Shown here one piece after another: positions 28,238 to 36,872 of a DNA stretch of 64,000 nucleotides. Each line of letters starts with the position of its first letter. Position 1 is the first letter of the stretch. This stretch comes from Streptococcus lutetiensis (GTDB taxonomy: Bacteria; Bacillota; Bacilli; Lactobacillales; Streptococcaceae). A program made the position numbers and the translations under genes. The notes under the pieces are model-generated. The model had not been told where the DNA came from. It worked only from the letters and a program-made list of their open reading frames with translations, and made no database searches. The stretch spans positions 1,240,001 to 1,304,000 of the forward strand of contig NZ_LS483403.1 of assembly GCF_900475675.1 (NCBI RefSeq), given 5' to 3'.

Positions 28238-30356
28238 GTAAATCTACCAATGAAAGGTTAATTTTGCCACGCTCTTTATCGATTTTTGAAACCCACACTG
28301 TGACCACATCACCAACAGAAACCACTTGGCTAGGGTGTTTGACAAAAGATTTGCTCATTTGTGAAATGTGAATCAAGCCATCATCGTGAAGACCGATATC
28401 AACAAAGGCTCCAAAATCGACCACATTTCGAACAGTTCCTTCCAATTTTTGCCCGATTTCAAGATCAGAAATGTCAAGCACATCTTGGCGAAGGACTGGT
28501 GCTTCAAAATCATCACGCAAATCACGACCTGGTTTTAAGAGATCAGCAATAATATCTTTCAGCGTTTCTTGACCAAGTCCGATTGTTTCAGCCATATCTT
28601 TTACAGACACTGCTTGAAGTTTTGTCTTAGCAGAATCATCCAAATCAGTGATGTCCAGTTCTTTCAGCAAACGTTCAACAGCCTTGTATGACTCAGGGTG
28701 AACACCTGTGTTATCAAGGATATTTTTGGCACCAGGAATGCGCAAGAAACCAGCCGCTTGTTCAAAGGCCTTAGCCCCCAAACGTGGCACTTTCTTAATC
28801 TCTTCACGTGAGCTGATGCGACCATGATCGTCACGGTATTTAACGATATTTTCTGAAATGATTTTATTTAATCCTGATACGTGTGACAAGAGTGCTGGAC
28901 TTGCTGTGTTAATATTCACCCCGACTTGGTTAACCACGGTATCAACAACGAAATCAAGGTTTTCAGCCAATTTTTTCTGGCTAACATCATGCTGGTATTG
29001 ACCGACACCAATGGATTTTGGGTCAATTTTAACCAATTCGGCCAAAGGGTCTTGAAGACGGCGAGCAATAGAGATGGCAGAGCGTTTTTCAACCGTCAAG
29101 TCTGGGAACTCATGGCGAGCAAGCTCAGAAGCAGAGTAGACAGAAGCTCCGCTTTCATTAACAATAACGTAAGAAACCTCTGGAAAATCCTTCAAGACTT
29201 GCGCTACAAATGCTTCACTTTCACGGCTAGCTGTTCCATTTCCGATAGCGATAATTTCAATGCCATAGTTTGAAATGAGCTCAGCTAAATCTTTTTTAGA
29301 CTGTTCGATTTTGGCTTGGCTAGCAGGTGCAACTGGGTAAATCACTTGTGTTGTCATGAGTTTACCCGTTTGGTCAACCACGGCTAGCTTGGCTCCTGTA
29401 CGAAAGGCAGGGTCAAAACCAAGAACCATCTTACCTTTTAACGGTGATACTAAAAGCAAGTTGCGAAGATTTTCTGAAAAGAGCTCGATAGCCCCATCTT
29501 CAGCACTTTCTGTCAATTCACTGTGAATACGGCGTTCCATAGCAGGAACGATTTTTTTCTTGATAGTTTTTGAGATAACATCGTCGATATAAGAATTTCT
29601 GTTTTTAAAACGTGAAGCCATGAAGCGAATCATTTTATCAGTATTATGGTCAAAACCAACTTTTAAAATGCCTAATTTTTCACCACGATTAAGAGCTAAG
29701 ATTCGGTAGCCTTGCATTTTAGAAACTTTTTCTGAGAAATCATAATAGATTTGGAACGTTTTTTTATCATCAGCAGTTTCATCTTTGACACTTGAAATTA
29801 TTGAGCTATAAGACCAGATTTCATTGTAAACCCATGAGCGAAGGTGATTGTCTTCTGAAAAGGATTCAATCAAGATTTCACATGCCCCTGCGATAGCTTT
29901 ATCAACTGTTTCAAAACCATCACAAACAAAAGCTTGGGCTTCTTCTTCAAGCGAAGCTTTATTTTGTAAAATCAGGCGTGCTAGGGGAAATAGCCCTGCT
30001 TCTCTGGCAATGGTTGCTTTGGTACGACGTTTTTCTTTGTAAGGAAGGTAAAGTTCTTCAACGTCAGCCAATTTTTCAGCTGCCTCAATTGCTTTTTTGA
30101 GCTCAGCTGTTAATTTTCCTTGTTCTTCAATTTTACTTAATACCGTTGCTTTGCGTTCAGCTAAAGCTGTCATGCTTTTATCCAAATCAATGATAGTTTT
30201 AATTTGAACTTCATCCAAATTACCAGTCATTTCTTTACGATAACGAGCGATGAAAGGAATAGTATTTCCTTCGCTTGTCAACTCGAGAACTTTGGCAATT
30301 TGGTTCTCTTTAATTGTTAATTCTTGAGCAATTTTATGTATATTATCATTTTTCAT
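28224..30356 (-). CDS. tex: Tex family RNA-binding transcription accessory protein
   Basis: 710 residues. The N-terminal helix-turn-helix region is followed by the YqgF/RuvC-like domain ([20 protein letters not shown], about 320-440), helix-hairpin-helix modules ([40 protein letters not shown]) and a C-terminal S1 domain ([20 protein letters not shown], about 635-705). Tex binds nucleic acids and affects transcription and virulence gene expression. Typical length; no abnormality. Confidence 0.95.
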   Translation of the reverse strand: MKNDNIHKIAQELTIKENQIAKVLELTSEGNTIPFIARYRKEMTGNLDEVQIKTIIDLDKSMTALAERKATVLSKIEEQGKLTAELKKAIEAAEKLADVEELYLPYKEKRRTKATIAREAGLFPLARLILQNKASLEEEAQAFVCDGFETVDKAIAGACEILIESFSEDNHLRSWVYNEIWSYSSIISSVKDETADDKKTFQIYYDFSEKVSKMQGYRILALNRGEKLGILKVGFDHNTDKMIRFMASRFKNRNSYIDDVISKTIKKKIVPAMERRIHSELTESAEDGAIELFSENLRNLLLVSPLKGKMVLGFDPAFRTGAKLAVVDQTGKLMTTQVIYPVAPASQAKIEQSKKDLAELISNYGIEIIAIGNGTASRESEAFVAQVLKDFPEVSYVIVNESGASVYSASELARHEFPDLTVEKRSAISIARRLQDPLAELVKIDPKSIGVGQYQHDVSQKKLAENLDFVVDTVVNQVGVNINTASPALLSHVSGLNKIISENIVKYRDDHGRISSREEIKKVPRLGAKAFEQAAGFLRIPGAKNILDNTGVHPESYKAVERLLKELDITDLDDSAKTKLQAVSVKDMAETIGLGQETLKDIIADLLKPGRDLRDDFEAPVLRQDVLDISDLEIGQKLEGTVRNVVDFGAFVDIGLHDDGLIHISQMSKSFVKHPSQVVSVGDVVTVWVSKIDKERGKINLSLVDLRELN

Positions 30357-30478
30357 AGCCTTTCTATTATATCAAAAAAACTCTTAAAGATTGGACTTTT
30401 ATTGATTCTTTTGATGATTTTTAACTTAACTTTTACCGAATTTTATCAAATTCTATCTTATAAATATCCGCTTAGTTT

Positions 30479-30507
30479 TTGCTGATTTTTTCAAATGATA
30501 GTATAAT
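30479..30507 (+). promoter_or_regulatory. Promoter of the small-protein/permease operon
   Basis: -35 TTGCTG (30479-30484), 17-base spacer, -10 TATAAT (30502-30507), then the AAAGAGGTG ribosome site. Confidence 0.6.
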
Positions 30508-30544
30508 AACTGGTGACTATATTTAGAAAAGAGGTGTCCATCTT

Positions 30545-30679
30545 ATGGCAATCACTCACAAACGTCAGGACGATTTAGAATCAATGTTTGCAAACTTTGC
30601 AAGTTTTCCAAAAGTCTCTAGTGACCCTGAAAAAGAAAAGGAAAGTAAGGATAAAAACGATAAGAAAGCGACTCATTAA
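30545..30679 (+). CDS. Small charged streptococcal protein (SPJ_0845-like)
   Basis: 44 residues, starting MAITHKRQDDLESMFANFAS, with a Lys/Glu/Asp-rich tail ending KKATH. A GAGGTG ribosome site and a good promoter lie upstream, and it ends five bases before the permease gene. I recognise the N-terminal pattern as the small SPJ_0845 family of streptococci. No known function; probably cytosolic and partly disordered. Confidence 0.75.
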   Translation: MAITHKRQDDLESMFANFASFPKVSSDPEKEKESKDKNDKKATH

Positions 30680-30684
30680 GTTTT

Positions 30685-31590
30685 ATGGACATTTTTACTC
30701 ACTTACCAGCAAGTGTCTTACAATGGTTTGCGATTTTTATCTCGATTATCATTGAGGCCTTGCCTTTTGTTTTACTTGGAACGATTTTATCTGGTTTCAT
30801 CGAGGTTTACGTGACACCTGATTTGGTGCGACGTTACCTTCCTAAGAATAAATTCCTACGAATTCTCTTTGGAACCTTCGTTGGGTTTATTTTTCCTTCT
30901 TGTGAATGTGGGATTATTCCTATCATCACGCGCTTTCTAGAGAAAAAAGTTCCTAGCTACACTGCTGTTCCCTTTCTAGCCACAGCACCGATTATCAACC
31001 CTATCGTGCTTTTTGCAACATACTCAGCCTTTGGAAATAGCTGGCGCTTCTTGTGGCTGCGACTTCTTGGTGCTGTTGTTGTTGCTATCACACTTGGAAT
31101 TATGCTTGGTTTTGTGGTCGATGACAATATCTTAAAAGAGGATATGGTGCCTTGTCATTTTCACAATTACTCTGGTGAACCTTGGTATCGCAAGATTTTT
31201 CTCGTTTTAGCACATGCTATCGATGAATTATTCGACACTGGGCGTTATCTGGTCTTTGGGTCATTGGTAGCTTCGGCTATGCAGATTTATTTGCCAACTC
31301 ATATCCTAACTAAAATCGGTGGAAATGCCTTAACAGCTATACTTGTGATGATGCTGTTAGCCTTCATCTTGTCACTTTGTAGTGAAGCAGACGCCTTTAT
31401 CGGTGCTTCACTTCTCTCAAGCTTCGGGACTGCACCAGTCCTTGCCTTTCTTTTGATTGGTCCAATGGTGGATATCAAAAACCTCATGATGATGCTCAAT
31501 TCATTTAAGAAACGTTTTATTGTCCAATTTATTAGCGTTTCTGCTGGGATGATTATCCTTTACTGTCTACTTGTGGGGGTGATTGGATGA
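30685..31590 (+). CDS. YraQ/DUF318-type permease
   Basis: 301 residues with about eight hydrophobic helices. The motif IFPSCECGIIPI (near residues 72-83), with two cysteines, is the hallmark of the SO_0444/YraQ permease family. A second half repeats the fold, with LCSEADAFIGASLL. Substrate is unproven; members are often linked to metal or metalloid handling. It overlaps the next gene by four bases (ATGA), which encodes the cognate TIGR03943-type partner. Confidence 0.85.
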   Translation: MDIFTHLPASVLQWFAIFISIIIEALPFVLLGTILSGFIEVYVTPDLVRRYLPKNKFLRILFGTFVGFIFPSCECGIIPIITRFLEKKVPSYTAVPFLATAPIINPIVLFATYSAFGNSWRFLWLRLLGAVVVAITLGIMLGFVVDDNILKEDMVPCHFHNYSGEPWYRKIFLVLAHAIDELFDTGRYLVFGSLVASAMQIYLPTHILTKIGGNALTAILVMMLLAFILSLCSEADAFIGASLLSSFGTAPVLAFLLIGPMVDIKNLMMMLNSFKKRFIVQFISVSAGMIILYCLLVGVIG

Positions 31591-32399
31591 TTCGATTTTT
31601 AATTCTTGCTGGTTATTTTGAATTAACCATGTACTTACAGATTTCTGGAAAATTAAATCAGTACATCAATAACCACTACGCTTACCTAGCATATATTTCC
31701 ATGGTGCTGTCATTTGTTCTAGCTATCGTACAATTAATTATCTGGGTTAAAGATTTGAAAATGCACAGCCATTTACATGGAAAATTGGCGAAAATCACCA
31801 GTCCAATGATTCTGGTCACTCCAGTACTTATCGGACTTTTAGTCCCAACAGTAACCTTGGATTCTACAACGGTTTCTGCCAAGGGGTACCACTTCCCACT
31901 TGCAGCAGGGTCAACTGGAACAGTCAGCGAAGATGGCACACGTGTCCAATACCTAAAACCAGATACCAGCCTTTATTTCACTTCTACAGCTTACGATAAA
32001 GAAATGCGAAAAGAAATGAAAAAATACAAAGGTTCTGGTGATTTGACCATTACAACCGATAATTACATGGAAATCATGGAGCTCATCTACCTTTATCCTG
32101 ATGAATTTTCTGGACGTAATATCACTTATACTGGCTTTGTCTATAATGAACCAGGTCACGATGGTTATCAATTCCTTTTCCGTTTTGGTATCATTCACTG
32201 TATTGCCGATTCAGGTGTCTACGGACTTTTAACAACTGGCAATGCTACTAGCTATCCTAACAACACATGGATTACGGCAACTGGTACTATTAGTCTTGAA
32301 TATGATAAGACTTTGGAACAAAACTTACCAGTTCTAAACATTTCTAAGATTAAAGAAACAGATGCGCCTGATAATCCTTACGTTTATCGCGTCTTTTAG
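31587..32399 (+). CDS. TIGR03943-type putative permease subunit
   Basis: 270 residues. Three N-terminal hydrophobic helices (about 1-20, 30-52, 70-90) are followed by a large extracytoplasmic region. That region contains TLDSTTVSAKGYHFPLAAGS and the conserved FLFRFGIIHCIADSGVYGLL segment. The family is always found beside DUF318/YraQ permeases, as here. It ends at a strong terminator. Probable two-component membrane complex; substrate unknown. Confidence 0.82.
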   Translation: MIRFLILAGYFELTMYLQISGKLNQYINNHYAYLAYISMVLSFVLAIVQLIIWVKDLKMHSHLHGKLAKITSPMILVTPVLIGLLVPTVTLDSTTVSAKGYHFPLAAGSTGTVSEDGTRVQYLKPDTSLYFTSTAYDKEMRKEMKKYKGSGDLTITTDNYMEIMELIYLYPDEFSGRNITYTGFVYNEPGHDGYQFLFRFGIIHCIADSGVYGLLTTGNATSYPNNTWITATGTISLEYDKTLEQNLPVLNISKIKETDAPDNPYVYRVF

Positions 32400-32410
32400 A
32401 TAATAAAACG

Positions 32411-32443
32411 CCCACCAGACTAATAAACTGGTGGGTATTTTTT
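32411..32443 (+). terminator. Terminator of the permease operon
   Basis: CCCACCAG/CTGGTGGG with a nine-base loop, followed by TATTTTTT. It overlaps the end of the convergent small gene. Confidence 0.85.
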
Positions 32444-32612
32444 AGTTATTTTTCTTGTAAGCAAAAGCTAGTCTAACTATGTTAAACAAGGTAAAGAGTC
32501 CCCAAACCATCATGATTTGCCACTTAACTTCTGCAAGATAAATCAAGGTTAAGACAAACGTCGATGAGGTCAAAAGAATTGTCGATAAATGTGCTTTTAC
32601 GAAATCAAGCAT
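32442..32612 (-). CDS. Small two-helix membrane protein downstream of ftsY
   Basis: 56 residues beginning MLDFVKAHLSTILLTSSTFV. Two hydrophobic segments (about 11-26 and 33-52) end in a basic tail (AYKKNN). The ATG is four bases after the ftsY stop, with AAGGAA very close and GAAGGG 13 bases upstream, so it is likely translated as the last gene of the ftsY operon. I do not recognise the family. The codons look like ordinary streptococcal coding sequence. Confidence 0.6.
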   Translation of the reverse strand: MLDFVKAHLSTILLTSSTFVLTLIYLAEVKWQIMMVWGLFTLFNIVRLAFAYKKNN

Positions 32613-32616
32613 TTCC

Positions 32617-33936
32617 TTAAATAATCCCTTCTAGGAGACCGCGGATAAAGTCTTCGGAGTCGAATTCACCGATATCATCAATCTTTTCACCAAATCCAAT
32701 GAATTTAACTGGGATATCAAGTTCTTGGCGGATAGCTAGAACAACACCACCTTTGGCAGTTCCATCAATTTTAGTCAAGATGAGTCCTGTTAATGGTGTG
32801 ATTTTTGAGAATTCTTTTGCTTGACTAAGAGCATTTTGACCTGTTGAGGCATCAAGGGCAAGAAGGGTCTCGTGCGGAGCATCTGGCACCACACGCTTAA
32901 TGATTCGACCAATTTTTTCAAGCTCTGCCATCAAATTATCTTTATTTTGCAAACGGCCTGCTGTATCGATCAACAGAACATCAACATTTTCAGCGACAGC
33001 TCTTTCCATACCATCAAAGACCACTGAAGCTGGGTCAGCTTTTTCTGGTCCAGTCACAACTGGGACATCAACACGTCGTCCCCATTCCGCAAGCTGAGCA
33101 ACGGCACCAGCACGGAAAGTATCAGCTGCAACAAGCATTACTTTCTTGCCTTCATTTTTGTATTTGTAAGCAAGTTTACCGATTGACGTTGTTTTACCAA
33201 CACCGTTAACTCCGACAAATAGCATAACAGTCAAGCCATCTTGGAAATTGATTTGTTCGTTAAAGACCCCGTCTTTTTCATAGATTTCAACCAATTTTTC
33301 AATGATGACACGTTTCAAACCATCAGCTTTCTTAGCGTTTTCAAGCTTAGCTTCATAACGCAAGTCTTCTGTCAATTGTGTTGCCACATTAACACCGACA
33401 TCGGACAAGATAAGCATTTCTTCTAATTCTTCAAAGAAGTCTTCATCCACACGACGGAAGTTTGCTAGAAAGGCATTCAAGCGTGCGCTAAAGCCTGTAC
33501 GTGTCTTTTTAAGACTGCGATTGTATTTTTCTTCTTCAGTCTCAACAGGTGCACTAACTGGCTCTGCTGGTTCTTCTTTTACGTCTTCTTGTTTTGTTTC
33601 AACAGCTTCAAATTCAACTGTTTCGCCACGGTCTAAAGCTTCTTTGGCCGCTTTTTTTTTAGCATAATAATCTGCCATAACTCCTGAAAAATCAGCTTCA
33701 GCTACTTCCTTAGTTTCATCAAGCTGGCTAGCTTCTTCAGACTGACTGACTGCTTCAGCATCTTGAGTTGCTTCACTTTCGACTACTTCATCTGCTTGAG
33801 GTTCAACGGCAGCTGTTTCTACTACTTCTTTACTCTCATCAGCAGAAGTTTCTTCAAGTACTTGAGCAATTTCTTGTTCTTCAATCTGCTCTTTTGTATC
33901 CTTTTTCTTTCCAAATAAACGATCAAATAATCCCAT
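32617..33936 (-). CDS. ftsY: Signal recognition particle receptor FtsY
   Basis: 439 residues. An acidic N-terminal A domain (about 1-125, rich in Glu/Asp/Val/Ala) is followed by the NG GTPase core. The G1 motif is GVNGVGKTTSIGKLA, then DTFRAGA (G2), DTAGR (G3), the TKIDG specificity motif (G4), and a C-terminal GFGEKIDDIGEF..DFIRGLL. It targets ribosome-nascent-chain-SRP complexes to SecYEG. It follows the two Cof phosphatase genes, the usual streptococcal order rnc-smc-Cof-Cof-ftsY. Confidence 0.97.
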   Translation of the reverse strand: MGLFDRLFGKKKDTKEQIEEQEIAQVLEETSADESKEVVETAAVEPQADEVVESEATQDAEAVSQSEEASQLDETKEVAEADFSGVMADYYAKKKAAKEALDRGETVEFEAVETKQEDVKEEPAEPVSAPVETEEEKYNRSLKKTRTGFSARLNAFLANFRRVDEDFFEELEEMLILSDVGVNVATQLTEDLRYEAKLENAKKADGLKRVIIEKLVEIYEKDGVFNEQINFQDGLTVMLFVGVNGVGKTTSIGKLAYKYKNEGKKVMLVAADTFRAGAVAQLAEWGRRVDVPVVTGPEKADPASVVFDGMERAVAENVDVLLIDTAGRLQNKDNLMAELEKIGRIIKRVVPDAPHETLLALDASTGQNALSQAKEFSKITPLTGLILTKIDGTAKGGVVLAIRQELDIPVKFIGFGEKIDDIGEFDSEDFIRGLLEGII

Positions 33937-33975
33937 ATTAAGCTACCAAGAGAACATACTATCCCCTTATCCTTT

Positions 33976-34797
33976 CTACTTAGCTTCTAAAATGTATTTT
34001 TTTACAGCTTCTGCAACACCCGACTCATCGTTGGTGCGACTTGTCACAGCATCTGCTATTTCTTTTGCGATTGCAACACCATTTGCCATAGCAACACCTA
34101 ACCCAGCCCATTTTAACATGGAAAGGTCGTTTTCTTCATCACCCATAGCCATGACATTTTCTGATGATAAGCCTAGGTGTTTAACTAGTTGATTCAAACC
34201 AGCAGCTTTATGAACCCCTTTAGGCATCATTTCTACTATGATATCACGTGATTTAAAAATTTCAAAATGTTGATGTAGTTCTTTTGGCAATTTTAAGAGT
34301 TGTTGGTCTAAAAATTCTGGTTTTGTGACACTAACCACCTTGTTGTAAATCACATTTTCAGGAATGTCAGCAAAGCTATCAACCGTTACAAATTCAAGAG
34401 TTGGATTTGCTTTCGGGTAGTGTGATTCATTGCCACGACAGGCTAAACTATAAACAATTCCATCACTAATCACATCAAATGGTAGAGCTAAGGGCTCTAG
34501 ATGATTGTACAAGAGTTTTAACTGTGAGCGAGTCAACTCACTTTTATTCAAAATCTCCCCATTTGTCTTTTGAACCAAGCCACCATTAAAAGTAATCAGA
34601 TAGTCCTCGTCAGAAATTAAGTCTAATTCTTCAAGCAAACCACTGATAGCTTTTAGTGGTCGTCCTGTCGTGATAACCACTTTGACACCCATATCACGCA
34701 CGGCTCTGAGAGCCAATTTATTTTCTCGTGTGACATCTTTTTGGCTGTTAAAGAGTGTGCCATCTAGGTCCAAGGCAAGCAATTTAATATCTGCCAT
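33976..34797 (-). CDS. Cof/YidA-type HAD sugar-phosphatase
   Basis: 273 residues, HAD class IIB. Motif I is LALDLDGTLFNSQK (residues 6-19), motif II VVITTGRP, the Lys lies in PKGVHKAAGL, and motif IV is AMGDEENDLSMLKWAG. The C2 cap lies in between. This subfamily dephosphorylates sugar phosphates and related small molecules. The ATG shares one base with the upstream gene's TAA (TAATG), so the pair is translationally coupled. Confidence 0.92.
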   Translation of the reverse strand: MADIKLLALDLDGTLFNSQKDVTRENKLALRAVRDMGVKVVITTGRPLKAISGLLEELDLISDEDYLITFNGGLVQKTNGEILNKSELTRSQLKLLYNHLEPLALPFDVISDGIVYSLACRGNESHYPKANPTLEFVTVDSFADIPENVIYNKVVSVTKPEFLDQQLLKLPKELHQHFEIFKSRDIIVEMMPKGVHKAAGLNQLVKHLGLSSENVMAMGDEENDLSMLKWAGLGVAMANGVAIAKEIADAVTSRTNDESGVAEAVKKYILEAK

Positions 34798-35594
34798 TAA
34801 TCAACTAATCCTTCCATATAAGTCATCACAGACTCTTCGTCACAATGTCCAATAATTTCACTAGAAATCTCTTTGATTTCTTGACGAGCATTTTGGGTTG
34901 CGACTGCTCTTCCAGCAAATTCAAGCATTTCATAGTCATTGAGGTTATCTCCAAATGCGACAACTTCAGCTGCTGATAAACCATAAGACTCACAAAGTGC
35001 CTCAAGACCTGTTCTTTTGTTGACATCAGAAAGAATGATGTCGATTGATTTAAAACCTGTTGTTACTGCTTTAACAAAATCAATGCGCTGGTTGAACCAA
35101 GCTTCACCGTTTCGAACCGTATCTTCTGCAAAGTTAGCTGTCACTTTCAAGATATTGTCAGTAACATTTGCTAGATTGTCAACACGTTGCACATTTTCAT
35201 AGTAATGACTGATAAATTCAAGGTATTCATCACTGGCTTTAGGATGCAAATAAGCTCCTTTTTCACCAGATAGTAAAAAATCATAACCTGTCATATAAGG
35301 ACTTTCAATTAAGGTATCAGTAATCTCTAAAAATTCTGGTTTCGTTAATCCAGATTCAAAGACTGTCTTTTCACCAACTTTAACAAGTGTTCCATTTTCA
35401 GCAATAAAAGCCATTTTATCAGCATGTGGCGCAAACATTTTTTCCAAAGCAAGCATTGAACGCCCACTAGCTGCCACAAATAACATATTGTTCTTTTCAA
35501 ATTTTTCGAGGACATTATGGAGGCGTTGATTATCGTAATAACCTTTACTAGTCAAGAAAGTACCATCCATATCTGTTGCTACAAGTTTTACCAT
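34797..35594 (-). CDS. Cof-type HAD phosphatase (paralogue)
   Basis: 265 residues. Motif I is LVATDMDGTFLTSKGYY, motif II FVAASGRS, and motif IV VAFGDNLNDYEMLEFAG. A TTG at 35609 precedes the GAGGGAGA ribosome site; the real start is the ATG at 35594. It is the first gene of the unit now separated from smc by the decayed DUF6287-like gene and a structured intergenic stretch. Specific substrate unknown. Confidence 0.92.
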   Translation of the reverse strand: MVKLVATDMDGTFLTSKGYYDNQRLHNVLEKFEKNNMLFVAASGRSMLALEKMFAPHADKMAFIAENGTLVKVGEKTVFESGLTKPEFLEITDTLIESPYMTGYDFLLSGEKGAYLHPKASDEYLEFISHYYENVQRVDNLANVTDNILKVTANFAEDTVRNGEAWFNQRIDFVKAVTTGFKSIDIILSDVNKRTGLEALCESYGLSAAEVVAFGDNLNDYEMLEFAGRAVATQNARQEIKEISSEIIGHCDEESVMTYMEGLVD

Positions 35595-35639
35595 TTTTCT
35601 CTCCCTCAATATTACATAATTCTATTCTAGCAAAAAACG

Positions 35640-36020
35640 CCAACTTTTTCCTGCTAATAATCTATTCTTTTTCAGCAAGTACTCTTAGTAAATTTTTAGT
35701 TTTTTTAGTAGAAATAAAATCTTTTTGATACTTTCTTAGGCAGTATGGTCGGCAGCGAATTTCTTCAAAATTCCATGCCTAAGTTTTGAGCCTAAGGCCT
35801 CAAAACTTCCCAGTGACTTATTTCATTGCCGTTTCAGCCACTATTACCACAGCGAAAAAGTATCCTTTTTTAAGAGCATAGCTCATAAATAAGCTAAAAA
35901 GCTTATTTAAAACAATAAAAACTTGAAATTAATTTTATATTTTTTAAATTTTTTTGAAAAAAAGCTAGGTTTTAAAAATTTTTTTCGAACAGATTATTTA
36001 GAAGAATATTTAAAGGGGGA
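35640..36020. other. Structured intergenic region without a gene
   Basis: About 380 AT-rich bases. At 35727-35871 lies a closed multi-arm structure. The outer stem is GATACTTT/AAAGTATC (35727-35734, 35857-35864) with a T-run after it. Arm one is CTTAGGCA/TGCCTAAG (35735-35742, 35776-35783) enclosing GAATTT/AAATTC. Arm two is AAGTTTTGAG/CTCAAAACTT (35781-35808), which competes for two bases with arm one. Two further hairpins follow: GAGC-ATA-GCTC (35874-35884) and TAAATAAGCT-AAAA-AGCTTATTTA (35886-35909). It could be a structured RNA or a stack of small mobile repeats. Confidence 0.65.
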
Positions 36021-36024
36021 AACG

Positions 36025-36835
36025 ATGATGAAAAAAACAAATCGCGCTTTCTAGATTTCTGGCTTATTGGTACTGATTGTGTGGAGGAGTTTTAGCTTTC
36101 AATCAGCATTCGCAACACAAGCAAACAAGTGCTACAACTACTCACCTTCACCGCAGCACTAAGGGCAAGAGCACTTCAGATTCTGCTAAGAAAAAAGAAG
36201 TCGACAAGCGCCATGATTTATTTCAACTGCCAAACGAAAAAAAGATTACGAACAATTTAGTCAAAGACGGGAAAAATATCGTTGACTCTAGACAAGTTAG
36301 CAAAGAAGCTAGTCACTTTGATTTTGCTGCACTAGCTCAGGGTGATTTTTCAAGTCTTGCTAGAACTTGGCAGGATGCTAACGGCTTTACTTTTGAATTT
36401 TCTCCAGAGGGCATTGTCTCAGAAAATGGTAGATTAACTTTGTCAGATCTCGCTTACGATGATAAAGGCGAAGCTATTTCTCAAGTCTCTTCTCAAAGAG
36501 ACGGTGGTTTCATCTTGTACTACTATGCTGCTGGTAATCAAATTCCTTATTGGCATTTTAGTATCACTGACTCTGACCCATCAGACTATGGGCGTGATCG
36601 TCTTTTTACCACACAACTCAGCCGTTTCGACTACGAATCAACGCAACAATTCGTAAACAGCATCTTTTACAAAGTTTCTAATAACTACAGCAAAGACTCT
36701 CAAACCAAATTTGAGTCAGCAGAAACACTAGAAGAAAACACTAATCAAAACTTGCAAAATGACGAAACTACAACCGATGAGCAAGCTTTTGACACACAAG
36801 AAAATACTCAAAGTGATGTGACAACTGAAAAATAA
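36025..36835 (+). pseudogene. Secreted DUF6287-like protein gene with disrupted signal peptide
   Basis: A GGGGGAAACG ribosome site and two ATGs (36025, 36028) open a signal peptide, MMKKTNRAF, which hits TAG at 36052. It continues ISGLLVLIV and then shifts frame near 36080 into CGGVLAFNQHSQHKQTSATT. From there to 36835 the frame is clean. It has a Ser/Thr/Lys-rich spacer, a domain (ALAQGDFSSLARTWQDANGF ... FHFSITDSDPSDYGRDRL-like; about 250 residues) resembling streptococcal DUF6287 surface proteins, and an acidic Thr/Glu-rich tail. Two separate lesions in 60 bases argue for real decay. A cytosolic product from TTG 36077 is possible but unlikely. Confidence 0.72.
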
Positions 36836-36841
36836 CAAACA

Positions 36842-36868
36842 AAAAGCCCAGCTATTGCTAGGCTTTTA
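36842..36868. terminator. Bidirectional terminator between the DUF6287-like gene and smc
   Basis: AAAAGCCCAGC-TATT-GCTAGGCTTTT with one mismatch, between convergent genes. Confidence 0.7.
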
Positions 36869-36872
36869 ATGA

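Noticed and set aside
36077..36835. Intact cytosolic protein starting at TTG 36077
   Set aside because: A normal ribosome site and ATG lie upstream with signal-peptide-like sequence split by a stop and a shift. The TTG has no ribosome site, and the protein family is secreted.
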